Assembly (NCBI RefSeq): GCF_001729485.1
Contig: NZ_CP017157.1
Coordinates: 1,426,001 to 1,490,000, forward strand
Source: Streptomyces lydicus
GTDB lineage: Bacteria; Actinomycetota; Actinomycetes; Streptomycetales; Streptomycetaceae
DNA length: 64,000 bases
Direction: 5' to 3'
The notes below the pieces were generated by a model. That model searched no databases and was not told the origin of the DNA. It worked only from the letters and a program-made list of their open reading frames with translations. The translations under genes were made by a program, and so were the position numbers. How positions within the stretch are numbered: the first letter of the stretch is position 1; every line of letters begins with the position of its first letter. Shown here one piece after another: positions 17,847-25,859 of the stretch.

Positions 17847-19943
17847 CTAGACGGCGGCCGTGGCGTCCGAGGCGTCGTTGCCCGTGTGTTCGGCCGTCTC
17901 GGAGGCGTCCACGTCCTCCTGCGAGCGCTGCCCGGGAATGCCGGACAGTCGGCTCTCCATGCGGATGCGGCGCTCGTCGGCCCGGGCGCACAGGTCCAGC
18001 GCGGCCTGGTTGAAGCGCACCGACGACGGCGGGTCCGACGGGCCCAGCAGGTGCTCCTTGAGCTCGGCGCGCTCCGCGGCGAGGGTGTCCTTCTCCGGGT
18101 TGCGGACCGCGTCGAGCAGACCGGCCACCCCGTCGGCCGCGGGCGTGAGGATCGTCGCCGCCCGTACGGTCGGGAAGTTCGCCCGGAAGTCGTCCTCGCT
18201 CATGCCCGAGGTGTTGGCGACCGCGTACGGCTTCTCGCTGGTCAGGTAGTCCGAGACCACGCTGGAGACGTCGCTGATCAGCACGTCCGCCTGGTTGAAG
18301 CAGCTGAAGATGCCGGGGCGGGCGGCGGTGATGATCTGGTGCTCCCACTCGGGGAAGGAGTTCCAGTACGCCGCCTCCCAGGCGGTGATGGCGGCCTCGA
18401 CGGCGGCCGCGCGGCCCTCCTCCGGGGTGCCCTGCAGCCGCATCCGCTCCAGCTCGTCCGCGCTCTTGCGGAAGGCGGTGGTGGTCAGCGCGGCCAGCTC
18501 CTCGTCGCGGCGGACCAGCTCGGCGGCTGCCTCGGGGCCGGGCCGCGCGCCGCCGCGGTGGCCGTTGGCCTCCGTGATCATCGCCTGGATACGGGCGTTG
18601 GCGGCGCCCGCGCGGGGGTCGACGGAGCCGGTCATCGGGTGCGGCTTGTACAGCAGCCGCACGTTCTCGTCGGCGAGCAGCTCGCGGACGATGTTCTCGC
18701 CGGCCAGGATCACCGAGGTGTTGCCCGGGTTGCCGTCCCAGCCCTCCCAGGTCGGGGCGTACAGCACGGTGGTCAGCCGGCCCGCCGGGCGGCTGTCGGG
18801 CCGCTGGATCGGCTGGATCGGCGCCAGCTGGGGGCGGCCGACCTCGACGACGTCCTTGTCCTCGACGCCGATGTCGGCGAGCTGGTAGCGGTCACGGGCC
18901 GCCGGGCCCGCGACCCACACCTCGTCGTACGCCTTGGCGTACGGGTTGCAGGAGGACAGCTTGTCGCTCTCGCCGTGGTTGGTGAAGGCGTGCTTGATCG
19001 ACGGGATGCGCAGGATCTGCGAGGTCTTGCCGGAGTTCGCCGGGTGCAGCAGCACCTTGAGCGTGGAGTGCTCCAGGCGCATCAGGTTGGCGACCTTCGG
19101 GATGCAGACGATCGGGACGTCCGTGGCCTCGATCTTCTGCACCATGAAGCGCTCGCGCAGCACGATGATCGGGTTGCCGTCCAGCGAGGCCAGGGTGCTC
19201 AGCCACATGTTGGCCTGGTAGGCGGAGGAGGAGCCGCCGGAGAAGTACATGCCGACCGTCGGCCGGTACTCGGCCAGCCAGTTGTCCAGCCACTCCAGCG
19301 CCTGCTTCTCGCCGGCCACCCGCTTCTTCGGCAGCAGCCAGGTGCCCAGGTAGAGCGTGCCGCCGGCGGAGAGGGCCAGCGACACGGCCAGGCCGACGCC
19401 GCCCCAGAACGCGTCCGTGGTGATCGCGGTGATCATCATGCCCGTCGTGGTGGGCACCGAGAAGCGCAGCAGCCGCCGGCCCGTCTGGCGGGAGAGGATC
19501 CGCGGCGGCGCGTCGCACAGCCGCAGTGCGCTCGCGTCGATGTTGCGGGTCACGAACGGCAGGCTGCGGGTCCGGCGGACCAGCACCGCGACCGCCTGGC
19601 ACACGAAGTGGGTGCCGTAGAAGAGGAGCAGCGTGATGGTCAGCGGCGCCTGTTCCTCAAGCGGGTTGATGCCGTCGATGTGCAGCAGGCCGACCAGTAT
19701 CAGCATGTCGCGCAGCAGCTGGCGCACCGTGACGTCGAAGCGGATCCGGCCCAGCACCGCGAGCAGGCCGGGCTGCTTGTGCTGGAGGACCAGGTCGAGA
19801 CCCAGGTTGACCACGGATGCGGCGATGAACAGCGGGATGACGGGCAGCAGCGCACCGACGAGCTGGGCGGTGAACGCGATCATCATCGCGAGGAGTGCCG
19901 CGAGCTGTACGGCTCGGCGGGGAACGATTCCGGCGGAAGGCAC
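17847..19943 (-). CDS. Membrane CDP-glycerol glycerophosphotransferase-like wall polymer enzyme
   Basis: This 698-residue protein has an N-terminal membrane part (about 1-215, five to six hydrophobic segments) fused to a cytoplasmic TagB/TagF-type Glyphos_transf domain (about 230-640). Landmarks are FTNHGESDK (catalytic-type His in the HG motif), YKPHPMTGS (KPH) and LISDVSSVVSDYL (DxSSxxxDY-like phosphate-binding motif). A charged insert of about 120 residues (ANGHRGGARPGPEAAAELVRRDEEL to WNSFPEWEHQ) separates the KPH and DVSS motifs. The family polymerises glycerol- or other polyol-phosphate wall chains. Start is GTG with AGGAG nine bases upstream. Given the mre genes and the LCP-type transferase nearby, a role in spore-wall or hyphal glycopolymer synthesis is likely; the donor is not shown by sequence. 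Confidence 0.82.
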   Translation of the reverse strand: MPSAGIVPRRAVQLAALLAMMIAFTAQLVGALLPVIPLFIAASVVNLGLDLVLQHKQPGLLAVLGRIRFDVTVRQLLRDMLILVGLLHIDGINPLEEQAPLTITLLLFYGTHFVCQAVAVLVRRTRSLPFVTRNIDASALRLCDAPPRILSRQTGRRLLRFSVPTTTGMMITAITTDAFWGGVGLAVSLALSAGGTLYLGTWLLPKKRVAGEKQALEWLDNWLAEYRPTVGMYFSGGSSSAYQANMWLSTLASLDGNPIIVLRERFMVQKIEATDVPIVCIPKVANLMRLEHSTLKVLLHPANSGKTSQILRIPSIKHAFTNHGESDKLSSCNPYAKAYDEVWVAGPAARDRYQLADIGVEDKDVVEVGRPQLAPIQPIQRPDSRPAGRLTTVLYAPTWEGWDGNPGNTSVILAGENIVRELLADENVRLLYKPHPMTGSVDPRAGAANARIQAMITEANGHRGGARPGPEAAAELVRRDEELAALTTTAFRKSADELERMRLQGTPEEGRAAAVEAAITAWEAAYWNSFPEWEHQIITAARPGIFSCFNQADVLISDVSSVVSDYLTSEKPYAVANTSGMSEDDFRANFPTVRAATILTPAADGVAGLLDAVRNPEKDTLAAERAELKEHLLGPSDPPSSVRFNQAALDLCARADERRIRMESRLSGIPGQRSQEDVDASETAEHTGNDASDATAAV

Positions 19944-20393
19944 GGGGGAGGGCTCCTGGCAGCAAGAAGGTCAGGGGGGAGGCCGTGGGGGGCGGCCGGG
20001 TCCCGCGCTGCGACGCCGCCGGAGCGGCGAAACGGGACCGATGGACACCCGACCGTATGACCTTGTTGGCCTTGGTGACAATCTGCTGTGGCTCTCATCA
20101 CCGCGAAAGCGGATCAATCGAACGCAACCTCTTGGCCTCGGCTTCCGTCTTAAGGAATTCCGAGTGAGCCCGAGTGGTAAGGGCCACACGGAGGGCCCGC
20201 GGGACCGCCGCCGGCCCGGGAGTACCGGGGAAGGAAGCCGTCCGCCGGCCCGGCCGGGGCGTCCGCCAGGCGGTATCGCCACGCGGCCGCGGCCCGCACT
20301 GCCGTAGATTGCGCCCGTAGGGACGTGGTGCGGGTGACAGTGACAAGGAATACCCGTACGGCGGCGGGAACGGGAACACAGGGGTACGGACAC
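19944..20393. other. Divergent intergenic region, CDP-glycerol transferase gene / proB
   Basis: This 450-bp stretch holds no supported gene. Its middle (about 20041-20170) is noticeably AT-richer than the surroundings and contains the minus-strand promoter candidate. For proB only a -10-like TAGATT (near 20305) is visible. Open frames across it lack Streptomyces codon bias. Confidence 0.4.
20052..20081 (-). promoter_or_regulatory. Candidate promoter for the CDP-glycerol transferase gene
   Basis: On the minus strand TTGTCA (20081-20076), an 18-nt spacer, then TACGGT (20057-20052) would start an mRNA with a leader of about 100 nt. Confidence 0.4.
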
Positions 20394-21521
20394 ATGGCAG
20401 GCGCGGCAGGCGCACGGCAGGAAGTGGCGGACGCCCGCCGGATCGTGGTGAAGGTCGGTTCGTCGTCGTTGACCACGGCCGCCGGGGGACTGGACGCGGA
20501 CCGGGTGGACGCGCTGGTGGACGTGCTGGCCAAGCACCAGGACAAGGAGATCGTGCTGGTCTCCTCCGGTGCCATCGCGGCCGGCCTGGCGCCCCTCGGC
20601 CTGGAGCGGCGACCGCGCGACCTGGCCCGCCAGCAGGCCGCCGCCAGCGTCGGCCAGGGGCTGCTGGTCGCCCGTTACACCGCGTCCTTCGCGCGCTACG
20701 GCCGCCGCGTCGGCCAGGTCCTGCTGACCTCCGACGACACCAGCCGCCGGGCCCACTACCGCAACGCCTACCGGACCCTGGACCAGCTGCTGGCCATGGG
20801 CGCCGTACCGATCGTCAACGAGAACGACACGGTCGCCACCGACGAGATCCGCTTCGGCGACAACGATCGGCTGGCCGCCCTGGTCGCCCACCTCGTCCGC
20901 GCCGACCTGCTGATCCTGCTCTCCGACGTGGACGGCCTCTACGACGGCGACCCCGCCACCCCCGGCACCTCCCGGATAGCCGAGGTCCGCGGGCCCGGCG
21001 ACCTGGAGGGCGTCTCCATCGGCAGCGCCGGGAAGGCCGGCGTCGGCACCGGCGGCATGGTCACCAAGGTCGAGGCGGCCCGGATCGCCGCCGCGGCCGG
21101 CATCCCGGTCGTGCTGACGTCGGCGGTGCACGCCGCGGACGCGCTGGCCGGCGGCCCGACCGGCACCCACTTCCTGCGCACCGGCCGGCGCTCCGCCGAC
21201 CGGCTGCTGTGGCTCGCGCACGCCTCCACGCCGCAGGGCGCGCTCGTCCTGGACGACGGGGCGGTGCGGGCGGTCGTCGAGCGGCGCTCCTCGCTGCTGC
21301 CGGCCGGCATCGCCTCCGTGGAGGGCGAGTTCTCCGCCGGCGACCCGGTGGAGCTGCGGGACGGCACCGGCCGCGCGGTCGCCCGCGGGCTCGTCAATTT
21401 CGACGCCCGGGAAATCCCCCGTTTGATGGGGCGTTCGACCCGGGAGCTTGCCCGCGAGCTGGGTCCGGCGTACGAGCGCGAGGTCGTGCACCGCGACGAT
21501 CTGGTGCTGCTGCACCCCTGA
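20394..21521 (+). CDS. proB: Glutamate 5-kinase
   Basis: This 375-residue enzyme phosphorylates glutamate in the first step of proline synthesis. The amino-acid kinase domain opens with RRIVVKVGSSSLT, contains VLVSSGAIAAGL and VPIVNENDTVATDEIRFGDNDRLAALVA (substrate binding), and GTGGMVTKVEAARIAAAAGI. A C-terminal PUA domain (about 290-370) is present. ATG at 20394 is chosen because the conserved sequence begins shortly after it; an in-frame GTG at 20325 would add 23 unconserved residues. The ProA partner is downstream, with one small gene between them. Confidence 0.93.
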   Translation: MAGAAGARQEVADARRIVVKVGSSSLTTAAGGLDADRVDALVDVLAKHQDKEIVLVSSGAIAAGLAPLGLERRPRDLARQQAAASVGQGLLVARYTASFARYGRRVGQVLLTSDDTSRRAHYRNAYRTLDQLLAMGAVPIVNENDTVATDEIRFGDNDRLAALVAHLVRADLLILLSDVDGLYDGDPATPGTSRIAEVRGPGDLEGVSIGSAGKAGVGTGGMVTKVEAARIAAAAGIPVVLTSAVHAADALAGGPTGTHFLRTGRRSADRLLWLAHASTPQGALVLDDGAVRAVVERRSSLLPAGIASVEGEFSAGDPVELRDGTGRAVARGLVNFDAREIPRLMGRSTRELARELGPAYEREVVHRDDLVLLHP

Positions 21522-21561
21522 AGCGCCCGGTCCGGCCGACGGCCGCCCACGGCCCGGCACA

Positions 21562-21599
21562 CCGCCCGGGGAACGGTGCACCGCCCGGGGAACGGTGCA
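21562..21599 (+). repeat. 19-bp direct tandem duplication after proB
   Basis: Two perfect adjacent copies of CCGCCCGGGGAACGGTGCA lie at 21562-21580 and 21581-21599, 40 bp after the proB stop. Confidence 0.85.
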
Positions 21600-21633
21600 C
21601 CAACCGGCCTTTCCCGCGAGACCTTCGCAAAAA

Positions 21634-21679
21634 CGCCCCCGCGACGGGCCGCGGGCTGGTCAACTTTGTTGCGGGGGCG
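21634..21679 (+). other. Large-loop inverted repeat between proB and the next gene
   Basis: CGCCCCCGC (21634-21642) and GCGGGGGCG (21671-21679) are perfect complements around a 28-nt loop. It may be a weak terminator or an RNA structure in the proB-proA transcript. Confidence 0.4.
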
Positions 21680-21787
21680 CCGCAGGGGAGCGGCGCCCGC
21701 AGCGCGCGAGCGCACCCGCCGAAGTACGACCGCACCCATCGGCTCCGCACCCCGAGGCGGAGCGATTCGCAGCACAGGAGGCCGCCG

Positions 21788-22285
21788 GTGAGACGAGGGC
21801 GCCCAGGGGCCCTGCCCCGAGGGACGGCGGAGCGGGCACTGACCAGCGTCGGAACCGGCCGGGACGCCGGCCGGCCGGCGGACGAGGAACGCGCGGAGCG
21901 GAACGGGGCGGCCCGGCCCGCACCCCAGGGCGAGCGCCGCGAGGCGTCCCGGCTGTGGCACGTCACGCTCAGCGTCTCGGGCCGCGAGGCGCCGCTCAAG
22001 GAGGTCCGGCGCGCGCTGGAACAGCTCGCCCACGACCATCCCTTCCTGCTGACCAGCCGCTACGCCAACGACCACGCCGAGATCCGCTACTGGGAGGAGG
22101 CCCGGGACCTGCACGACGCCGCGGCGGTCGCGCTGCGCCTGTGGGGCGAGCACCGCTCGACGGCCAAGCTGCCGCCGTGGGAGATCGTCGGCCTGGAGGT
22201 CATCGACCGGGAGACCTACCACCAGCGGGTGGCCGAGGGCTACGGCCCGCCACCGGCCTCACCGGTCGGCGTGCATCCCTACTGA
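21788..22285 (+). CDS. Conserved small protein between proB and proA
   Basis: This 165-residue protein is of unknown function. The first 50 or so residues are low-complexity Gly/Arg/Ala-rich; the conserved part (about 58-165) reads LWHVTLSVSGREAPLKEVRRALEQLAHDHPFLLTSRYANDHAEIRYWEEARDLHDAAAVALRLWGEHR ... PPWEIVGLEVIDRETYHQRVAEGYG. The alternating strands and helices suggest a compact ferredoxin-like or ACT-like fold, but this is only an impression. GTG at 21788 is chosen because AGGAGG (21776-21781) lies six bases before it. I recall the gene as conserved at this position in Streptomyces, so a link to proline metabolism or simple co-transcription is possible. Confidence 0.82.
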   Translation: MRRGRPGALPRGTAERALTSVGTGRDAGRPADEERAERNGAARPAPQGERREASRLWHVTLSVSGREAPLKEVRRALEQLAHDHPFLLTSRYANDHAEIRYWEEARDLHDAAAVALRLWGEHRSTAKLPPWEIVGLEVIDRETYHQRVAEGYGPPPASPVGVHPY

Positions 22286-22356
22286 CCGCCGTTCTGCCTG
22301 CCGGGCGCGGCGTCCCGCGCTGTGAGATACCCGCTGGTTGTGGCCCGCCCGCCCGT

Positions 22357-22362
22357 TAGGCT
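22357..22362 (+). promoter_or_regulatory. -10 box (TAGGCT) of a probable leaderless proA promoter
   Basis: TAGGCT ends 6 nt before the proA ATG at 22369; no Shine-Dalgarno is present. Confidence 0.45.
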
Positions 22363-22368
22363 GCGGCC

Positions 22369-23637
22369 ATGACCAGCAGCGCATCGCAGTCCTCGCCCGT
22401 CCTCGACACCGCCCGCCGCGCGCGGGAGGCGGCCGCCGTCCTGGCGCCACTGCCGCGGACGGCCCGCGACACCGCGCTGCTCGCCATCGCCGACGCCCTC
22501 GTGGCGCGGACTGACGAGATCGTCGCGGCCAACGACCGGGACGTCGCCAAGGCCCGGGAGGCCGGCACCGCCGCGTCGATCGTGGACCGGCTCACCCTCA
22601 CCCCGGAGCGGATCGCGGCGATCGCCGCCGACGTCCGGCAGGTCGTGGCGCTGCCCGACCCGGTCGGCGAGGTGGTCCGCGGCTCGACCCTGCCCAACGG
22701 CCTCGACCTGCGCCAGGTCCGGGTCCCGCTCGGCGTGATCGGGATCATCTACGAGGCCCGGCCCAATGTGACGGTGGACGCCGCCGCGCTGTGCCTGAAG
22801 TCCGGCAACGCCGTGCTGCTGCGCGGTTCGTCCTCCGCGTACGCCTCCAACAGCGCGCTGGTCGACGTACTGCGCGACGCGGTCGAGAGCGCCGGGCTGC
22901 CCGCCGACGCGGTGCAGCTGGTGCCCGGTGAGAGCCGCGACTCGGTGCGCGAACTCATGCGTGCCCGCGGCCTGGTCGACGTGCTGATCCCGCGCGGCGG
23001 CGCCTCGCTGATCCGCACGGTCGTCGAGGAGTCCACCGTCCCGGTGATCGAGACCGGCACCGGCAACTGCCACGTCTACGTCGACGAGGCCGCCGACATC
23101 GACATGGCGATCGACATCCTGATCAACTCCAAGGCGCAGCGGCCCAGCGTCTGCAACGCCGCGGAAACGGTGCTGGTGCACGCCGGGATCGCCCAGAAGT
23201 TCCTGCCGCGCGCCCTGGAGGCGCTGACCAAGGCCGGTGTGGTCGTGCACGGCGACGCCGCCTGGCAGCAGGCCGGCCCCGGGCTGGTGGCGCCCGCCAC
23301 GGACGAGGACTGGGCGACGGAGTACCTCTCGTACGACATCGCGGCCGCCGTGGTGCCCGACCTGGACGCGGCGGTGGCGCACATCCGGCGCTGGACGTCC
23401 GGTCACACCGAGGCCATCGTCACGACCTCGCAGGCCGCGGCCCGTCGATTCACCCAGTTGGTCGATTCCACCACCGTCGCGGTCAATGCCTCGACCCGCT
23501 TCACCGACGGCGGCCAGTTCGGTTTCGGCGCCGAGATCGGCATCTCGACGCAGAAGCTGCACGCCCGCGGCCCCATGGGTCTGCCGGAACTGACGTCGAC
23601 GAAGTACATCGTCACCGGGGACGGGCACACCCGCTGA
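22369..23637 (+). CDS. proA: Gamma-glutamyl phosphate reductase
   Basis: This 422-residue enzyme is the NADPH-dependent second step of proline synthesis, from glutamyl-5-phosphate to the semialdehyde. Visible landmarks are [39 protein letters not shown] (cofactor-binding region), [38 protein letters not shown], and the catalytic Cys in [14 protein letters not shown]. The C-terminus has [36 protein letters not shown], typical of ProA. It probably has its own leaderless promoter in addition to any read-through from proB. Its stop codon lies inside the first unit of a 77-bp tandem repeat. Confidence 0.96.
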   Translation: MTSSASQSSPVLDTARRAREAAAVLAPLPRTARDTALLAIADALVARTDEIVAANDRDVAKAREAGTAASIVDRLTLTPERIAAIAADVRQVVALPDPVGEVVRGSTLPNGLDLRQVRVPLGVIGIIYEARPNVTVDAAALCLKSGNAVLLRGSSSAYASNSALVDVLRDAVESAGLPADAVQLVPGESRDSVRELMRARGLVDVLIPRGGASLIRTVVEESTVPVIETGTGNCHVYVDEAADIDMAIDILINSKAQRPSVCNAAETVLVHAGIAQKFLPRALEALTKAGVVVHGDAAWQQAGPGLVAPATDEDWATEYLSYDIAAAVVPDLDAAVAHIRRWTSGHTEAIVTTSQAAARRFTQLVDSTTVAVNASTRFTDGGQFGFGAEIGISTQKLHARGPMGLPELTSTKYIVTGDGHTR

Positions 23638-23858
23638 GTACCGTGCGTCGTGGCTGAGCGGGGCGGTGCCGTGGTGGGTTGCGGTGGTGTTTCGTGTGGG
23701 GAGGGCCCTGCTGAGTACCGTCCGTCGTGGCTGAGCGGGGCGGTGCCGTGGTGGGTTGCGGTGGTGTTTCGTGTGGGGAGGGCCCTGCTGAGTACCGTCC
23801 GTCGTGGCGGAGCGGGGCGGTGCCGTGGTGGGTTGCGGTGGGTTTCCTGTGCGGTTCG
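23633..23858 (+). repeat. 77-bp tandem repeat overlapping the proA stop codon
   Basis: Copy 1 is 23633-23709 (it contains the proA TGA), copy 2 is 23710-23786 and copy 3 begins at 23787 and decays after about 23840. The first two copies differ by one base near the start of the unit (GTACCGTGCG versus GTACCGTCCG). The unit is G/T-rich on the plus strand. Together with the following sequence it fills the gap between proA and the next gene; no gene or clear terminator was seen in it. Confidence 0.9.
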
Positions 23859-23941
23859 GGTCGCGTCGGCCCCCGTCTGTCGCGGGTTGCGGTTGGTGCT
23901 TCTCTCAGGCTGGATCCCTGCCCAAAACGAGCGGTCGGGGC

Positions 23942-23947
23942 TAACCT
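23942..23947 (+). promoter_or_regulatory. -10 box (TAACCT) of a probable leaderless promoter
   Basis: TAACCT ends 6 nt before the GTG at 23954, with no Shine-Dalgarno. Confidence 0.5.
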
Positions 23948-23953
23948 GGACGG

Positions 23954-24607
23954 GTGCCGGACGACGTGGGGGGCAAGCCGTTCCCGGACGGTGAAGAGCC
24001 CGACGAGCACCACCACGGGAGCCACGGAAAAGCGGACGAAGAATTCGCCTCCGTGGTCTTCGACGAGGAATTCGTCCGGGCCGCACGGATCCATGAGCCG
24101 TCGGCGGTCGAGCGGATGCTGGCCGCCGCCGAGGCACGCGCCGAGGCCGAGGCGGCCCGCTCCGGCGCCGGCTTCGGCCCCGACGGCGACGATCCCGACG
24201 GGGCGGCTCCCCGCCGCGGCGGTGGCCGCGTGGGCCCCGGGGACGACGACTACGACGCGTACGGCGAGGACGACGGCTACGACGACGAGTACCGCCCGTA
24301 CGGTCCGTACGGGCCCTACGGCGGGTCGCTGCGGCCCTATCGGAGCAGCACCCGCTGGCACCGCCCGGTCGCCTGGGTGCTGGCCGTGGTGATGGGCATC
24401 GGGCTGGTCGCGCTGGCCTTCAGTGCCGTCTACCGGGGCGCCTCGGGGCGCAACCAGAGCCCGGGGCCGGCGCCCACCTCCAGCGGGGTGGACGCCCCGA
24501 CCACGGGCGGCGCGGACAGCGTGCGCACGGCCCGTCCGGGGCTGCCGTCGGTCCCCTCGGGACAAACCGTCCGCCCCTCGTTCACCGCGGTGCCCAGACC
24601 CCAGTGA
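23954..24607 (+). CDS. Single-pass membrane protein with SVVFDEEFVRAA motif
   Basis: This 217-residue protein is of unknown function. The order is an acidic His-rich start (EEPDEHHHGSHGKADEE), the motif FASVVFDEEFVRAARIHEPSAVERML (31-56), an Asp/Gly/Tyr-rich stretch (DDDYDAYGEDDGYDDEYRPYGPYGPYGG), one membrane helix (about 137-159, PVAWVLAVVMGIGLVALAFSAVY), and a short Pro/Ser/Thr-rich outer tail. The N-terminus should be cytoplasmic. The motif recurs in the next gene (SVVFDESFVRAARLQEFSADER), so the two form a family pair. I believe proteins of this locus in S. coelicolor have been connected with the spore-wall synthesising complex, but I cannot confirm orthology from sequence alone. Confidence 0.72.
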   Translation: MPDDVGGKPFPDGEEPDEHHHGSHGKADEEFASVVFDEEFVRAARIHEPSAVERMLAAAEARAEAEAARSGAGFGPDGDDPDGAAPRRGGGRVGPGDDDYDAYGEDDGYDDEYRPYGPYGPYGGSLRPYRSSTRWHRPVAWVLAVVMGIGLVALAFSAVYRGASGRNQSPGPAPTSSGVDAPTTGGADSVRTARPGLPSVPSGQTVRPSFTAVPRPQ

Positions 24608-24702
24608 CGGTGTGACGCACTGCCCCCGTGGGGGCCTCCCGAAACGGAATTCTCCGCTGAAGTTGCCCCGCGTCCCCGCGTTTACGTTTGCCCTGTCAGA
24701 CC

Positions 24703-24708
24703 TACCCT
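24703..24708 (+). promoter_or_regulatory. -10 box (TACCCT) of a probable leaderless promoter
   Basis: TACCCT ends 6 nt before the ATG at 24715. TTTACG at 24681-24686 (16-nt spacer) is a possible -35. No Shine-Dalgarno is present. Confidence 0.5.
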
Positions 24709-24714
24709 TGTTGT

Positions 24715-25839
24715 ATGACCGGGCCTGGTGACCCTCCCGAAGGGACGCCCCACGGCGCCCAGGGAGGCGGTGAGGACGAGTATCGATCCGTCGTGTTCGA
24801 CGAATCGTTCGTGCGCGCTGCTCGCCTGCAGGAATTCTCCGCGGACGAACGGCTCGGTGAGCATCACGCACCGGCCGTGCGGGCCCGGCACGCCTGGAGG
24901 CGACTGGGCGGTTCGCGTCAGGCCGTGCTGCTGGTGCTGCTGATCGTGCTCGCCTTCGGCACCGCCGTCTACATGGGCGTGCGGCACCCGTACAAGGCCC
25001 CGGAGCCGGTCCGGGTACAGCCGCTGCGGTCCGCCGTCGTGCCGCTGGCGCCGAGCGGTGCCGTGCCGGGCGCCACCCCCGAGGACCTCTTCGCGCACAG
25101 CCCCGCGGCCGACTACCGGGTCGGCGCGGCGGGGGTCAACCTGCCCGCCGTCACCCGCACCGAGCACTTCTCGGACGACCAGGTCTACTCCGCCCTGACC
25201 ATCGCCAAGGAGTACCTGGTCCGCTCGTCGGTGGACCCGGGCACCCTCACCGGCGGTTCCGTCCGGCCGGTACGGCTGCTGCTCGACACCGGCCAACTCG
25301 ACCAGTTCGACCGCAGCCTGGCGCACCCCGACGACAACGGACGGTACGCGGCGACCGGTTGGCTGGTCCGCTTCGACCCCCGGCTGACGCAGCTCGCCGA
25401 CCGCAACGTCCGCGTCGACGGCGTGCTGGCCGCCTCCGAGCTGAGCCCGGACGCCCTCGACGTCACCGCCGACTACACCTTCGTCTACGCGGTACGGCCC
25501 GCCCCCGGCGCCCCGCAGGATGCGTCGGCCCGGCACGTCGGAAAGGCCACCCCGGGCGCCGCCTCGCTGGTCACCGTCCGGCGCGAACTGCACTTCCGGG
25601 TCGGCCGCGACGACCTCGCCGACCACCGCCTGGAGGTGCTGCAGAGCAGCATGCAGGCGGGGCCGCTGGCCTGCTCCTCGCGGCCGGCCGACGCGCTGCG
25701 TCCGCTGTTCGCGGGACAGCACGCCGGCCTGGACCGGCCCGCAGGCACCGACCCCTTCGCCAGGGACCGGGTCAGCCCCTCGCTCTGCGGTGAGCTGGCG
25801 CCCGCGGCCCAGCCGAAGCCGAGCCACCCGATCCGTTAG
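24715..25839 (+). CDS. Membrane-anchored extracytoplasmic protein, SVVFDE pair partner
   Basis: This 374-residue protein is of unknown function. A cytoplasmic N-terminus carries the paired motif YRSVVFDESFVRAARLQEFSADERLG (23-48), then one membrane helix (about 65-88, AVLLVLLIVLAFGTAVYMGV) and a large outer domain of about 280 residues. The outer domain has GRYAATGWLVRFDPRLTQLADRNVRVDGVL and VTADYTFVYAVRP and two cysteines near the end (LACSS, LCGEL) that could form a disulphide. An in-frame ATG at 24688 would add nine residues (PCQTYPCC) but gives no ribosome site; 24715 fits the leaderless pattern. It follows its smaller relative by 107 bp and is convergent with the M48 protease gene. Confidence 0.75.
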   Translation: MTGPGDPPEGTPHGAQGGGEDEYRSVVFDESFVRAARLQEFSADERLGEHHAPAVRARHAWRRLGGSRQAVLLVLLIVLAFGTAVYMGVRHPYKAPEPVRVQPLRSAVVPLAPSGAVPGATPEDLFAHSPAADYRVGAAGVNLPAVTRTEHFSDDQVYSALTIAKEYLVRSSVDPGTLTGGSVRPVRLLLDTGQLDQFDRSLAHPDDNGRYAATGWLVRFDPRLTQLADRNVRVDGVLAASELSPDALDVTADYTFVYAVRPAPGAPQDASARHVGKATPGAASLVTVRRELHFRVGRDDLADHRLEVLQSSMQAGPLACSSRPADALRPLFAGQHAGLDRPAGTDPFARDRVSPSLCGELAPAAQPKPSHPIR

Positions 25840-25859
25840 ACGCGCGGCCGGCCGGTTCG

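Noticed and set aside
20098-20415. Minus-strand frame in the proB upstream region (105 codons)
   Set aside because: Pro/Arg-rich without ribosome site or similarity; overlaps a better explained promoter region.
23612-24871. Minus-strand frame across the 77-bp repeats (419 codons)
   Set aside because: The repeated His/Pro/Arg sequence just mirrors the tandem repeat, and it runs antisense to two better supported genes.
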